A DNA stretch of 64,000 nt. Origin: Aestuariivivens insulae (lineage in GTDB: Bacteria; Bacteroidota; Bacteroidia; Flavobacteriales; Flavobacteriaceae). The stretch spans positions 558,001 to 622,000 of the forward strand of contig NZ_JAKMCS010000001.1 in the NCBI RefSeq assembly GCF_022662195.1, in the 5' to 3' direction. Every line of letters starts with the position of its first letter. The stretch's first letter is position 1. Positions 29,643-37,131 of this stretch are shown piece by piece. The notes under the pieces are model-generated. The model was not told the origin of the DNA. It ran no database searches and worked only from the letters and a program-made list of their open reading frames with translations. The position numbers were made by a program, and so were the translations under genes.

Positions 29643-30086
29643 GACTTACTATTAAAGTGTTGAATCATGGTCGTTGCGAAAAATTGATGGTAATCAATTT
29701 TATGGCAATCTCATCGTTGTTTTCAAGAGACTGCGAGAAAACATAATGCAATGGTGTTTTCTCGTAGTGATGTATTTCCCTAGGTGTACAGAGACAGTTA
29801 AGCATTGAAGAACCACCATTACAAAAAAATTTGGCAGACAGGTGTTTTATTCAGGATGATACTTGTTTTAAAGCGAAGCATCTCTTTTAGACCGAAACCG
29901 ATAAGTTTAAACGTCTCGTCACAGACAGAAATATACTCTAAAAAAATAGATTCTTCAGTAGGTCGTATTCTCCCTCCTTTTGAATGACAAAATAAAAAAT
30001 CCCGATAGTGAACACCTATCGGGATTTTTTATTATTTGATTCCTGTTTTCCCTTCGACAAGCTTAGGGCAGCATGCAGGATATTGT
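29643..30086. repeat. 444-bp gap between argS and secA with repeat remnants
   Basis: There is no convincing gene. It holds an inverted pair gagaaaac ... gttttctc (about 29732-29762). A segment from about 29949 (agattcttcagtagg ... gaatgaca) resembles the reverse complement of the repeats at 45162-45251 and 45374-45463. A core ttcgacaagctta (near 30054) is like the 35-kb repeats. A bidirectional terminator lies at 29994-30030. A 60-codon frame at 29805-29987 overlaps these repeats and is not called. Confidence 0.55.
29994..30030. terminator. Bidirectional terminator between argS and secA
   Basis: Stem cccgatag (30001-30008) / ctatcggg (30016-30023) has a 7-base loop, extended by an A tract on the left and a T tract on the right. 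It works on paper for both converging genes. Confidence 0.85.
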
Positions 30087-33000
30087 TTAATCTTCAACCA
30101 GTACCCAATCGCCTTTCGTAATTAAAGGTTCGGCTTGTTTGTACTTTAAAGTCTTGTTTTCACCGCTAATAACATGTTTAATGGTTACCCGGTCGTTACG
30201 CCCAATCTTTGGTCGATCACGTACAATGGTTTCAACCACTTCCTGACTGCGCTGGGTATTTCCTGCAGCTCTCGCTTGGGCAGAGCGCTCATCTAAATTA
30301 GGAATCTCGTCTTTTTGCGTTTTTAAGTTTTCCTTTTTGCGTGTTTGACGGGCTTCTTGAATCGTATCTTGGGTCTCTTGAGGCAGTTCGCCTTTAAACA
30401 AGAATGAAATCACATCTTTATTAACCTGGTCAATCATCGCCTTAAATAGCTCGAAAGCTTCGAATTTATAGATCAATAATGGATCTTTTTGCTCATGAAC
30501 AGCCAATTGTACCGATTGCTTTAATTCATCCATTTTACGAAGGTGGGTTTTCCAGGCATCGTCAATAATGGCTAAAGTAATGTTCTTTTCAAAATCGGTA
30601 ATTAATTGTTTACCATTAGTTTGATAAGCCTTCTCAAGGTCGGTAACCACATTCAAGGTTTTTACACCATCGGTGAAAGGTACTACAATACGTTTAAATT
30701 TATCACTTTGCGTTTCATACACATTTTTAATCACTGGGAAAGCAATATCGGCATTGCGTTCCATTTTTTCACGGTAATGCTCAAAGGCAGCCTTATATAT
30801 TTTTGAAGTGATTTCCTGGGCAGTAAGCTTAGTAAATTCATCTTCAGAAATAGGTGAGGCCATAGAGAAATAACGAATCAATTCAAACTCAAAGTTTTTG
30901 TAATCGTTAGCGCCTTTATTGGTTTCGGAAATGCCTTCAGAAGTATCAAAGATCATATTGGCTAAATCTACTCGCAAACGTTCTCCATGCAATGCATGAC
31001 GACGGCGTTTATAAACCACTTCACGTTGGGCGTTCATAACATCGTCGTACTCCAACAAACGTTTACGAACCCCAAAGTTGTTCTCTTCAACCTTTTTCTG
31101 GGCACGTTCAATAGATTTTGATATCATGGAATGTTGGATTACCTCACCTTCCTTCAATCCCATACGGTCCATCATTTTTGCAATACGTTCGCTACCAAAC
31201 AAGCGCATTAAATTATCTTCCAACGACACATAGAATTGTGAACTACCGGGGTCTCCTTGACGACCAGAACGACCTCTTAACTGACGGTCTACACGGCGTG
31301 AATCGTGACGTTCTGTACCTACAATAGCCAATCCGCCAGCTTTTTTAACTTCTTCGGTTAATTTAATATCGGTACCACGACCGGCCATGTTCGTCGCAAT
31401 GGTTACTTGTCCTGGCCTTCCCGCTTCGGCAACAATATCGGCTTCTTTTTTATGGAGTTTCGCATTCAATACGTTATGTGGTATTTTACGAATGGTCAAC
31501 ATTTTCCCTAGCAATTCCGAAATTTCTACAGAAGTGGTACCAATCAATACAGGTCGACCTGCTTGCGATAGTTGGGTCACTTCATCAATAACGGCATTGT
31601 ATTTTTCTCGCTTGGTCTTATATACTAAATCGTCCTTATCGTCTCTGGCAATAGGTCTATTGGTAGGGATTTCAACCACATCCAATTTGTAGATTTCCCA
31701 AAGCTCTCCAGCTTCGGTCACCGCAGTACCGGTCATACCTGAAAGCTTGCGGTACATTCTAAAGTAATTCTGTAGGGTTACTGTAGCAAAGGTTTGGGTA
31801 GCATCTTCAATTTTTACGTTTTCTTTAGCTTCTATCGCTTGGTGCAGACCATCGCTATAACGGCGGCCGTCCATAATACGCCCGGTTTGTTCATCAACAA
31901 TCATAACCTTATTGTCAATAACCACATACTGCGTATCTTTTTCAAATAGGGCGTAGGCTTTTAAAAGTTGGTTAAGCGTGTGGATACGTTCCGATTTTAC
32001 ACTAAACTCTTTAAACAGCTCTTCCTTAAGTTTGGCCTCTTCTTCTGGGGCCAAGCCTTGGTTTTCAATCTTGGCAATCTCTAAACCAATTTCGGGCATA
32101 ACGAAAAAGTTGGGATCGTCATTTCCAGAAAGGTAATCTACCCCTTTATCGGTAAGCTCTATTTGATTGTTTTTTTCATCTATAACATAATACAGTTCGG
32201 CATCAACCTTAGGCATTTCGCGGTTGTTGTCCTGCATGTAAAAGTTTTCGGTTTTTTGGAGCAGCTGCTTAACGCCTTCTTCAGATAAGAATTTAATAAG
32301 TGCTTTGTTTTTAGGTATACCACGGAAAACACGTAGCAATTGAAACCCTCCTTCTTTAGTGTCCCCTTCTTTAATTAACTTTTTGGCTTCGGCTAAAACC
32401 CCAGTTAAATATTTGCGTTGTACACTAACAATATCATCTACTTTAGGTTTTAACTCATTAAATTCGTGGTGGTCTCCTTTAGGGATAGGACCAGAAATGA
32501 TTAAAGGCGTACGGGCATCGTCTACCAATACAGAGTCGACCTCATCTACAATAGCGTAGTTGTGGGGACGCTGTACTAAATCGTCTGGGACATGCGCCAT
32601 ATTATCACGTAGGTAATCGAAACCAAACTCGTTGTTGGTACCATAAGTGATATCGGCATTATATGCTTTTTTACGTGCCGCCGAATTGGGCTGGTGGTAA
32701 TCTATACAATCTACACTCAAGCCGTGGAACTCAAAAATAGGAGCCATCCAAGCGCTATCACGTTTGGCAAGGTAATCGTTAACTGTAACTAGGTGTACCC
32801 CTTTGCCAGCTAAGGCGTTAAGGTAAACAGGAAGTGTTGCAACTAAGGTTTTACCTTCACCTGTTTGCATTTCGGCAATTTTGCCCTGGTGCATTGCAAT
32901 ACCACCAATAAGCTGTACGTCGTAATGTACCATATCCCATGTTATGGGTTTACCGGCAGCATCCCACGAATTGGACCAAGATGCTTGATCGCCATCTAGG

Positions 33001-33443
33001 GTAATGTAGTCTTTTTCACCAGAAAGGCTACGGTCAAATTCATTGGCCGTAACAGTAATGCTTGTATTGTTTACAAAACGTTTGGCAGTTTCCTTAACAA
33101 CGGCAAAGGCTTCGGGAAGGATGTCGTTTAAAACATCTTCGGTAATGTTATAGGCTTCATCTTTAAGTTTATCAATGTCTTGATAAATATCTTCGCGTCT
33201 GTCTATGTCTTCGGTGTTTTCGACCTCTTCCAAGAGGTTGGCAATTTGTTCGTCTATGGCTTTGTTAGCTTCGGTTATTTTGGCTTTAAACTCGGCTGTT
33301 TTTCCTCTTAACTCGTCATGCGACAGACCTTCAAGAGCCGATTCGAAGGTTTTTATTTGTTCTACAATAGGCATGATAGCCTTAACGTCCTGTTTGGATT
33401 TGTCTCCAACAAAAACCTTCAGTACAGAATTTAAAAAACTCAT
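30087..33443 (-). CDS. secA: Protein translocase ATPase SecA
   Basis: Motor that drives unfolded secretory proteins through SecYEG. From ATG 33443 (MSFLNSVLKVFVGDKSKQ) it has 1118 residues, longer than the roughly 900 of Escherichia coli SecA, as is usual in Bacteroidota because of insertions. An upstream in-frame ATG at 33479 would add 12 unlikely residues. Walker A is MQTGEGKTLVATLP, the DEAD-type Walker B is VDEVDSVLVDDARTPL, and motif VI is QLRGRSGRQGDPG. The C-terminal tail is Lys/Gln-rich and lacks the CxCx8CH zinc site. A TATCTTTG box is present upstream. Confidence 0.98.
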   Translation of the reverse strand: MSFLNSVLKVFVGDKSKQDVKAIMPIVEQIKTFESALEGLSHDELRGKTAEFKAKITEANKAIDEQIANLLEEVENTEDIDRREDIYQDIDKLKDEAYNITEDVLNDILPEAFAVVKETAKRFVNNTSITVTANEFDRSLSGEKDYITLDGDQASWSNSWDAAGKPITWDMVHYDVQLIGGIAMHQGKIAEMQTGEGKTLVATLPVYLNALAGKGVHLVTVNDYLAKRDSAWMAPIFEFHGLSVDCIDYHQPNSAARKKAYNADITYGTNNEFGFDYLRDNMAHVPDDLVQRPHNYAIVDEVDSVLVDDARTPLIISGPIPKGDHHEFNELKPKVDDIVSVQRKYLTGVLAEAKKLIKEGDTKEGGFQLLRVFRGIPKNKALIKFLSEEGVKQLLQKTENFYMQDNNREMPKVDAELYYVIDEKNNQIELTDKGVDYLSGNDDPNFFVMPEIGLEIAKIENQGLAPEEEAKLKEELFKEFSVKSERIHTLNQLLKAYALFEKDTQYVVIDNKVMIVDEQTGRIMDGRRYSDGLHQAIEAKENVKIEDATQTFATVTLQNYFRMYRKLSGMTGTAVTEAGELWEIYKLDVVEIPTNRPIARDDKDDLVYKTKREKYNAVIDEVTQLSQAGRPVLIGTTSVEISELLGKMLTIRKIPHNVLNAKLHKKEADIVAEAGRPGQVTIATNMAGRGTDIKLTEEVKKAGGLAIVGTERHDSRRVDRQLRGRSGRQGDPGSSQFYVSLEDNLMRLFGSERIAKMMDRMGLKEGEVIQHSMISKSIERAQKKVEENNFGVRKRLLEYDDVMNAQREVVYKRRRHALHGERLRVDLANMIFDTSEGISETNKGANDYKNFEFELIRYFSMASPISEDEFTKLTAQEITSKIYKAAFEHYREKMERNADIAFPVIKNVYETQSDKFKRIVVPFTDGVKTLNVVTDLEKAYQTNGKQLITDFEKNITLAIIDDAWKTHLRKMDELKQSVQLAVHEQKDPLLIYKFEAFELFKAMIDQVNKDVISFLFKGELPQETQDTIQEARQTRKKENLKTQKDEIPNLDERSAQARAAGNTQRSQEVVETIVRDRPKIGRNDRVTIKHVISGENKTLKYKQAEPLITKGDWVLVED

Positions 33444-33535
33444 GGGTATATATGTTTTTATTATATGAAACTGAAGCAATATAGTGTGCTTAGTTCATTG
33501 TTGTTTAGTAGTATTCTTGTGCCTAAAAGGGCATT

Positions 33536-33543
33536 CAAAGATA
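33536..33543 (-). promoter_or_regulatory. -7 element of the secA promoter
   Basis: On the minus strand, TATCTTTG lies 93 bases upstream of the secA ATG. No good TTTG partner is at the expected spacing. It comes just after the terminator of the upstream DUF2795 gene, which supports a separate secA transcript. Confidence 0.55.
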
Positions 33544-33565
33544 CATTATGTTTAATTATTTGAAT

Positions 33566-33593
33566 AAAAAAAAGTCTCAAATCGAGACTTTTT
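33566..33593 (-). terminator. Terminator between the DUF2795 gene and secA
   Basis: aaaaagtctc (33569-33578) pairs with gagacttttt (33584-33593) across a 5-base loop. With the A tract read as U on the minus strand, it ends the DUF2795 transcript. It could work in both directions. Confidence 0.8.
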
Positions 33594-33614
33594 AACTATT
33601 CTTTATGCTTTTTC

Positions 33615-33836
33615 TTAATATTCATCTTCGTTCCACAGATAATCTTCATCTGTTGGATAATCAGACCAAATCTCTTCAATTGAATCATAAGAGTCTCCTT
33701 CATCTTCAATTGACTGTAAATTTTCAACAACTTCTAAAGGGGCACCGGTTCTAATAGCGTAGTCTATTAATTCGTCCTTTGTTGCTGGCCAGGGCGCATC
33801 ACTTAAGTAGGATGCAAGTTCTAAAGTCCAATACAT
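33615..33836 (-). CDS. DUF2795 family protein
   Basis: 73-residue acidic protein, MYWTLELASYLSDAPWPATKDELIDYAIRTGAP at the start and an Asp/Glu/Tyr-rich tail (DEDYLWNEDEY). The 'YL.dapwPatkdELi.yA...gap..v...L' pattern is that of DUF2795, a small domain of unknown role that is widespread in Bacteroidota. It is monocistronic, with a consensus promoter upstream and a terminator downstream, which suggests a well-expressed small protein. Confidence 0.85.
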   Translation of the reverse strand: MYWTLELASYLSDAPWPATKDELIDYAIRTGAPLEVVENLQSIEDEGDSYDSIEEIWSDYPTDEDYLWNEDEY

Positions 33837-33859
33837 TTCTTTATGCGTTTAATTTCTTG

Positions 33860-33889
33860 CAAAAATAATTTTTTAGTTTAAACAAACAA
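33860..33889 (-). promoter_or_regulatory. Promoter of the DUF2795 gene
   Basis: Read on the minus strand: TTG (33889-33887), 19 bases, then TATTTTTG (33867-33860), 23 bases before the start codon. This is a full match to the Bacteroidota consensus. Confidence 0.8.
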
Positions 33890-34037
33890 GAAAAAAATGA
33901 ATTAATTAATCATTACCTTAAAGAGCGTTTAATATGTGTGCTAAACACATGAAATTAAAATCATTACAAGCTCCTATTTTTTGGAAAATAATTGAGTTCT
34001 TAAGCTTTTGGTGTTTGTTTACCTTTAGATAGGTTGC

Positions 34038-34610
34038 TTAATGCTTCTCAGGAATCCATTTAATTTCATTTGCTTGTAAGTCATAAGTCAACTTTCGTGC
34101 CAATACAAAAAGGTAGTCAGAAAGGCGGTTTAGGTATATTAAAGCATTGGATTCAAAGGGTTCTACGTCGTTTAAGGCCGATGCTAATCGCTCTGCCCGT
34201 CTGCAAACACAGCGGGCTATATGACAGAATGACACAGTTTGGTGGCCGCCAGGAAGCACAAAGTGCGTCATTGGAGGAAGTGCCTCGTTCATGGTATCCA
34301 TTTCCTGTTCTAATGCCTCAATATCTTTGGAGGCTATTCTTTCTATATTTAACCGCTCCTTACCGCTTTTTAATGTGGCTTTTTGGGGATCGGTGGCTAA
34401 AATGGCTCCAATGGTAAACAGATTGTGTTGAATATTAATAATGATGTTTTTATAATCTTGATGGATATCTTGATCGCGAATTAAACCTAAGTGGGAGTTT
34501 AACTCATCGATGGTGCCATAGCTTTCAATGCGAATATGGTGTTTAGGTACTCGGGTACCGCCAAATAATGCTGTAGTACCTTTGTCGCCTGTTTTGGTGT
34601 AAATCTTCAT
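34038..34610 (-). CDS. Cob(I)alamin adenosyltransferase, PduO type
   Basis: Adenosylates cob(I)alamin to give coenzyme B12. 190 residues. The N-terminal ATP-binding motif KIYTKTGDKGTTALFGGTRVPK is diagnostic. FVLPGGHQTVSFCHIARCVCRRAERL gives the second motif with the conserved arginines, and LNRLSDYLFVLARKL the third. No B12 riboswitch or other cobalamin gene is nearby. The 34611-34650 upstream stretch is a low-complexity 'gttaaaagtt' repeat. Confidence 0.95.
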   Translation of the reverse strand: MKIYTKTGDKGTTALFGGTRVPKHHIRIESYGTIDELNSHLGLIRDQDIHQDYKNIIINIQHNLFTIGAILATDPQKATLKSGKERLNIERIASKDIEALEQEMDTMNEALPPMTHFVLPGGHQTVSFCHIARCVCRRAERLASALNDVEPFESNALIYLNRLSDYLFVLARKLTYDLQANEIKWIPEKH

Positions 34611-34735
34611 ACCTACGAAGTTAAAAGTTAAAAGTTGAAAGTTAAAGGTTTTTGTAATGAATTTAGTATGGGCTATTTTAGAATTATGTATTCCTCAATA
34701 TAAAATATGGGGTTGTTATGGGAAGTTGTTAGTTT

Positions 34736-34860
34736 GTCATTCCTGCGGAGGCAGGAATCCATAATCGTACAAAATAATTAAAATTGCCACCCAAAATCTC
34801 CTGACCAAGTAATTTTCTTAACTTCGATACTGAATGTCATTCCTGCGTAGGCAGGAATCC
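34736..34860. repeat. Two short palindromic repeats downstream of the GIY-YIG gene
   Basis: Copies at 34736-34760 and 34836-34860 have the form gtcattcctgcgNaggcaggaatcc, a hairpin with arms ttcctgc/gcaggaa. The second copy ends one base before the GIY-YIG stop codon. They are the short form of the 49-bp repeats found just beyond the other end of that gene. Confidence 0.85.
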
Positions 34861-34861
34861 A

Positions 34862-35173
34862 TTATTCGATAAGGTAAGTCCAATCTCTAGAAAGGTCGTG
34901 CCAATTTAGGTTATCCTTTTCAATCAGTTTAATTTTCCACTTCCGTTTCCATTTCTTCATGTTCTTTTCTCTTATAATGGCATCATTTACATATTGGTAG
35001 GTTTCAAAATAGACTAATCGGTTTAAACCATATTTTTTGGTAAAGCCTTCAATGAGTTTGTTTTTGTGTTCAAACATTCTACGTTCCAAATTGTTTGTAA
35101 CACCTATGTATAATGTGCCATTTCTTTTATTGGTTAAAATGTATAGGTAGTATTGGTGTATGGTTTTATACAT
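34862..35173 (-). CDS. Single-domain GIY-YIG nuclease
   Basis: 103 residues from ATG 35173. The frame could extend to 35251, but the added residues are translated repeat sequence, so the internal start is chosen. The catalytic motif is YYLYILTNKRNGTLYIGVT, then the conserved Arg in NLERRMFEHK, and Glu/Asn positions further on (ETYQYVNDAIIREKNMKKW). Such stand-alone UvrC-N-like proteins are often misnamed excinuclease C subunits. Palindromic repeats lie within 20 bp of both ends of the gene, so a functional or mobility link between nuclease and repeats is plausible (inference). Confidence 0.88.
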   Translation of the reverse strand: MYKTIHQYYLYILTNKRNGTLYIGVTNNLERRMFEHKNKLIEGFTKKYGLNRLVYFETYQYVNDAIIREKNMKKWKRKWKIKLIEKDNLNWHDLSRDWTYLIE

Positions 35174-35193
35174 AAATATTATAGCTAACAAGT

Positions 35194-35445
35194 GGATTCC
35201 TGCCTCCGCTTCGACAGGCTCAGCGTAACACGCAGGAATGACAAGCAGCATTAAAATTAAGAAAAATAATACAAATAAAGATTAGCGAGACTATTGTTTT
35301 TTAATGAGTATGGAGTTATGGATTCCTGCCTTCGCTTCGACAAGCTCAGTGTGACATGCAGGAATGACAGCTAATTAAACAGTGTTGTAGGGTTGTGGAT
35401 TCCTGCCTGCGCTTCGACAAGCTCAGCGTGACACGCAGGAATGAT
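35194..35445. repeat. Three 49-bp interrupted palindromes upstream of the GIY-YIG gene
   Basis: Copies at 35194-35242, 35320-35368 and 35397-35445. Each begins ggattcctgcc, has a 'cttcgaca(a/g)gctcag' core and ends gcaggaatga. The outer arms attcctgc/gcaggaat are inverted. The copies differ at only a few bases and are separated by 77 and 28 bp of unrelated sequence, so they are dispersed elements rather than a tandem array. Confidence 0.88.
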
Positions 35446-35484
35446 AGTAAGAGCAAGGGGAATTATCTAAAATACAAAAAGCAA

Positions 35485-35613
35485 TTATCTCTTTTTAAGT
35501 CTGTTGCGTTCTTTCTTTTGCTCGTAATTCTTTTTGAAGTTCCTTTTTTTTACTCTAGGATCACCTACAAAGTAGGTTATAATTACAAAGCCTATTATTA
35601 GAATCCAAAGCAT
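35485..35613 (-). CDS. Putative small single-helix membrane protein
   Basis: 42-codon frame: a hydrophobic helix (MLWILIIGFVIITYFVG, residues 1-17) followed by a strongly basic tail (KKRNFKKNYEQKKERNRLKKR). It begins 35 bp after the stop of the methyltransferase gene on the same strand, so it could be read from that transcript. It has no recognised family. The charge pattern suggests a tail-in-cytoplasm membrane peptide. The frame is short, so its coding status is uncertain. Confidence 0.5.
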   Translation of the reverse strand: MLWILIIGFVIITYFVGDPRVKKRNFKKNYEQKKERNRLKKR

Positions 35614-35648
35614 GATTTAGAAGTTGAATGATTTCTGCAAATTACCTT

Positions 35649-36422
35649 TTAAACTCTAATTATAAAATGCTCTTTAGCTTGTTCTTTTCTAAAAAAGACG
35701 AGCCCCCAGGAAAAAGTATCAACGGTAACCGTAACTTTAGGGTGTTGTTTTATGGTCTCCCAGGCTTCGGTCATGCCCTTGGACCAATAAATGTCATCGA
35801 AAATAAATACCGAATCGTTGTGTGCCGTTTTTAGAAGCGATTCAAAATACAGTAATGTTGCTTCTTTTTGATGGTTGCCATCAAAAAAGATAAGGTCATA
35901 AGTGCTTGTGGTAAGCTTTGTTATTTCGTCATTAAAATTACCCGTAATGCTATTGATGTGCTTTAATTGTTGTGTTTTAAAATAGTGCTTTGTGAATTCA
36001 GACATGTTGGGACAGCCTTCAATAGTGGTTATGTTGCCGTTGGGATTTCCTAAATGTAAAGCCTGTGTGGCGATACCCAACGAGGTGCCTAATTCCAGTA
36101 TGTTTTTAAATTTAAAATAGGAGGCCAACCTATATAATAGTTTAGCTCTTTTGGCACTGGTGCCGGCGTGCTTGGCGATTTGTGAAATAGAGCGTTCTTG
36201 GTGTTTCATGACTTGTGAGCCTGCACCCAAATCGGTTATCCTTATTTTGGTCTTATTTTTTAAAAGTGCTTTTCTATAGTTTGTAATGGTTTGGTATTCG
36301 GGGTAGTGGGATTTGTTGTAAAAGCATTTGGTAACCAGATTGAAGACAAAAGGGGAGTGCACTCCGTGTTGGTTGGTGCTTTTTAACAAGAACTTGATGT
36401 ATTGTTGGGTTTGGTAAAACAT
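35649..36422 (-). CDS. Class I SAM-dependent methyltransferase (O-methyltransferase-like)
   Basis: 257 residues. The SAM-binding motif I is ILELGTSLGIATQAL, with the acidic motif II in ITTIEGCPNM. YDLIFFDGNHQ and SVFIFDDIYWSKGM match the O-methyltransferase/CmcI-like group that uses a metal-bound Asp. The N-terminal segment QTQQYIKFLLKSTNQHGVHSPFVF is typical of an uncharacterised Bacteroidota subgroup. Substrate unknown. A triplicated 205-bp repeat lies directly upstream. Confidence 0.85.
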   Translation of the reverse strand: MFYQTQQYIKFLLKSTNQHGVHSPFVFNLVTKCFYNKSHYPEYQTITNYRKALLKNKTKIRITDLGAGSQVMKHQERSISQIAKHAGTSAKRAKLLYRLASYFKFKNILELGTSLGIATQALHLGNPNGNITTIEGCPNMSEFTKHYFKTQQLKHINSITGNFNDEITKLTTSTYDLIFFDGNHQKEATLLYFESLLKTAHNDSVFIFDDIYWSKGMTEAWETIKQHPKVTVTVDTFSWGLVFFRKEQAKEHFIIRV

Positions 36423-36476
36423 TTAGGGTTTAAGATATTAATATTGTCAAGAGTGGGTTAGGTATTTATATTTAAT

Positions 36477-37093
36477 ACTTCTCGATACATCCCGACGGTA
36501 AACGTCGGGACACTCGAAGTGACGCTTATAGCTAACTGTCAGTTCGAGTGATGCGACGTAGGAGTATTGTATCGAGAACTTATTCTTTTCAAACTTCTTT
36601 TTAGCCAAGTTAGGTAACTTTTCAAAATTGCTATTAATTAGAGCTTGTTTTTTCGCTCTAGACCATTTTCATTATTTAAAACTTCTCGGTACATCCCGAC
36701 GGTAAACGTCGGGACACTCGAAGTGACGCTTATAGCTGACTGTCAGTTCGAGTGATGCGACGTAGGAGCATTTTATCGAGAACTTATTCTTTTTCAAACT
36801 TCTTTTTAACCAAGTTAGGTGTCTTTTCAAAATCGCCATTAATTAGAACTTGTTTTTTCGCTCTAGACCATTTTCATTATTTAAAACTTCTCGGTACATC
36901 CCGACGGTAAACGTCGGGACACTCGAAGAAGTGACGCTTATAGCTGACTGTCAGTTCGAGTGATGCGACGTAGGAGCATTGTATCGAGAACTTATTCTTT
37001 TTCAAACTTCTTTTTAGCCAAGTTAGGTATCTTTTCAAAATCGCCATTAATTAGAGCTTGTTTTTTCACTCTAGACCTTTTTTATTATTTTAA
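36477..37093. repeat. Three tandem copies of a ~205-bp unit with an inverted-repeat-bounded core
   Basis: Units start at 36477, 36681 and 36886, and a degenerate fourth start occurs at 37094. In unit 1 a 100-bp core (36479-36578) is bounded by ttctcgataca and its inverse tgtatcgagaa, and it contains a perfect hairpin cccgac-ggtaaac-gtcggg and the inverted pair cactcgaa/ttcgagtg. The other half of each unit (from 'tattcttttcaaacttc' to 'cattatttaaa') is also conserved and contains agagc-ttgttttttc-gctct. No frame is conserved across units. It fills the 709-bp gap between the ABC-F gene and the methyltransferase gene. Confidence 0.9.
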
Positions 37094-37131
37094 ACTTCTT
37101 GATACTTGAAGTCATATTTTGTAAGATTTGG

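Noticed and set aside
29805-29987. 60-codon plus-strand frame between argS and secA
   Set aside because: It overlaps repeat remnants, has unusual composition and no recognisable motif, and ends near the terminator.
33444-33479. Upstream ATG for secA
   Set aside because: It adds 12 residues not typical of SecA. MSFLNSVLKVF at 33443 is the usual start in Bacteroidota.
34611-34735. Cobalamin riboswitch ahead of the adenosyltransferase
   Set aside because: The upstream DNA is a simple 'gttaaaagtt' repeat with no B12-box or long conserved fold visible.
35395-35601. 68-codon plus-strand frame at 35.4 kb
   Set aside because: Its first part is translated repeat sequence, and the rest lies opposite a more plausible minus-strand small protein.
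35628-35834. 68-codon plus-strand frame
   Set aside because: It lies antisense to the methyltransferase gene, whose motifs are clear.
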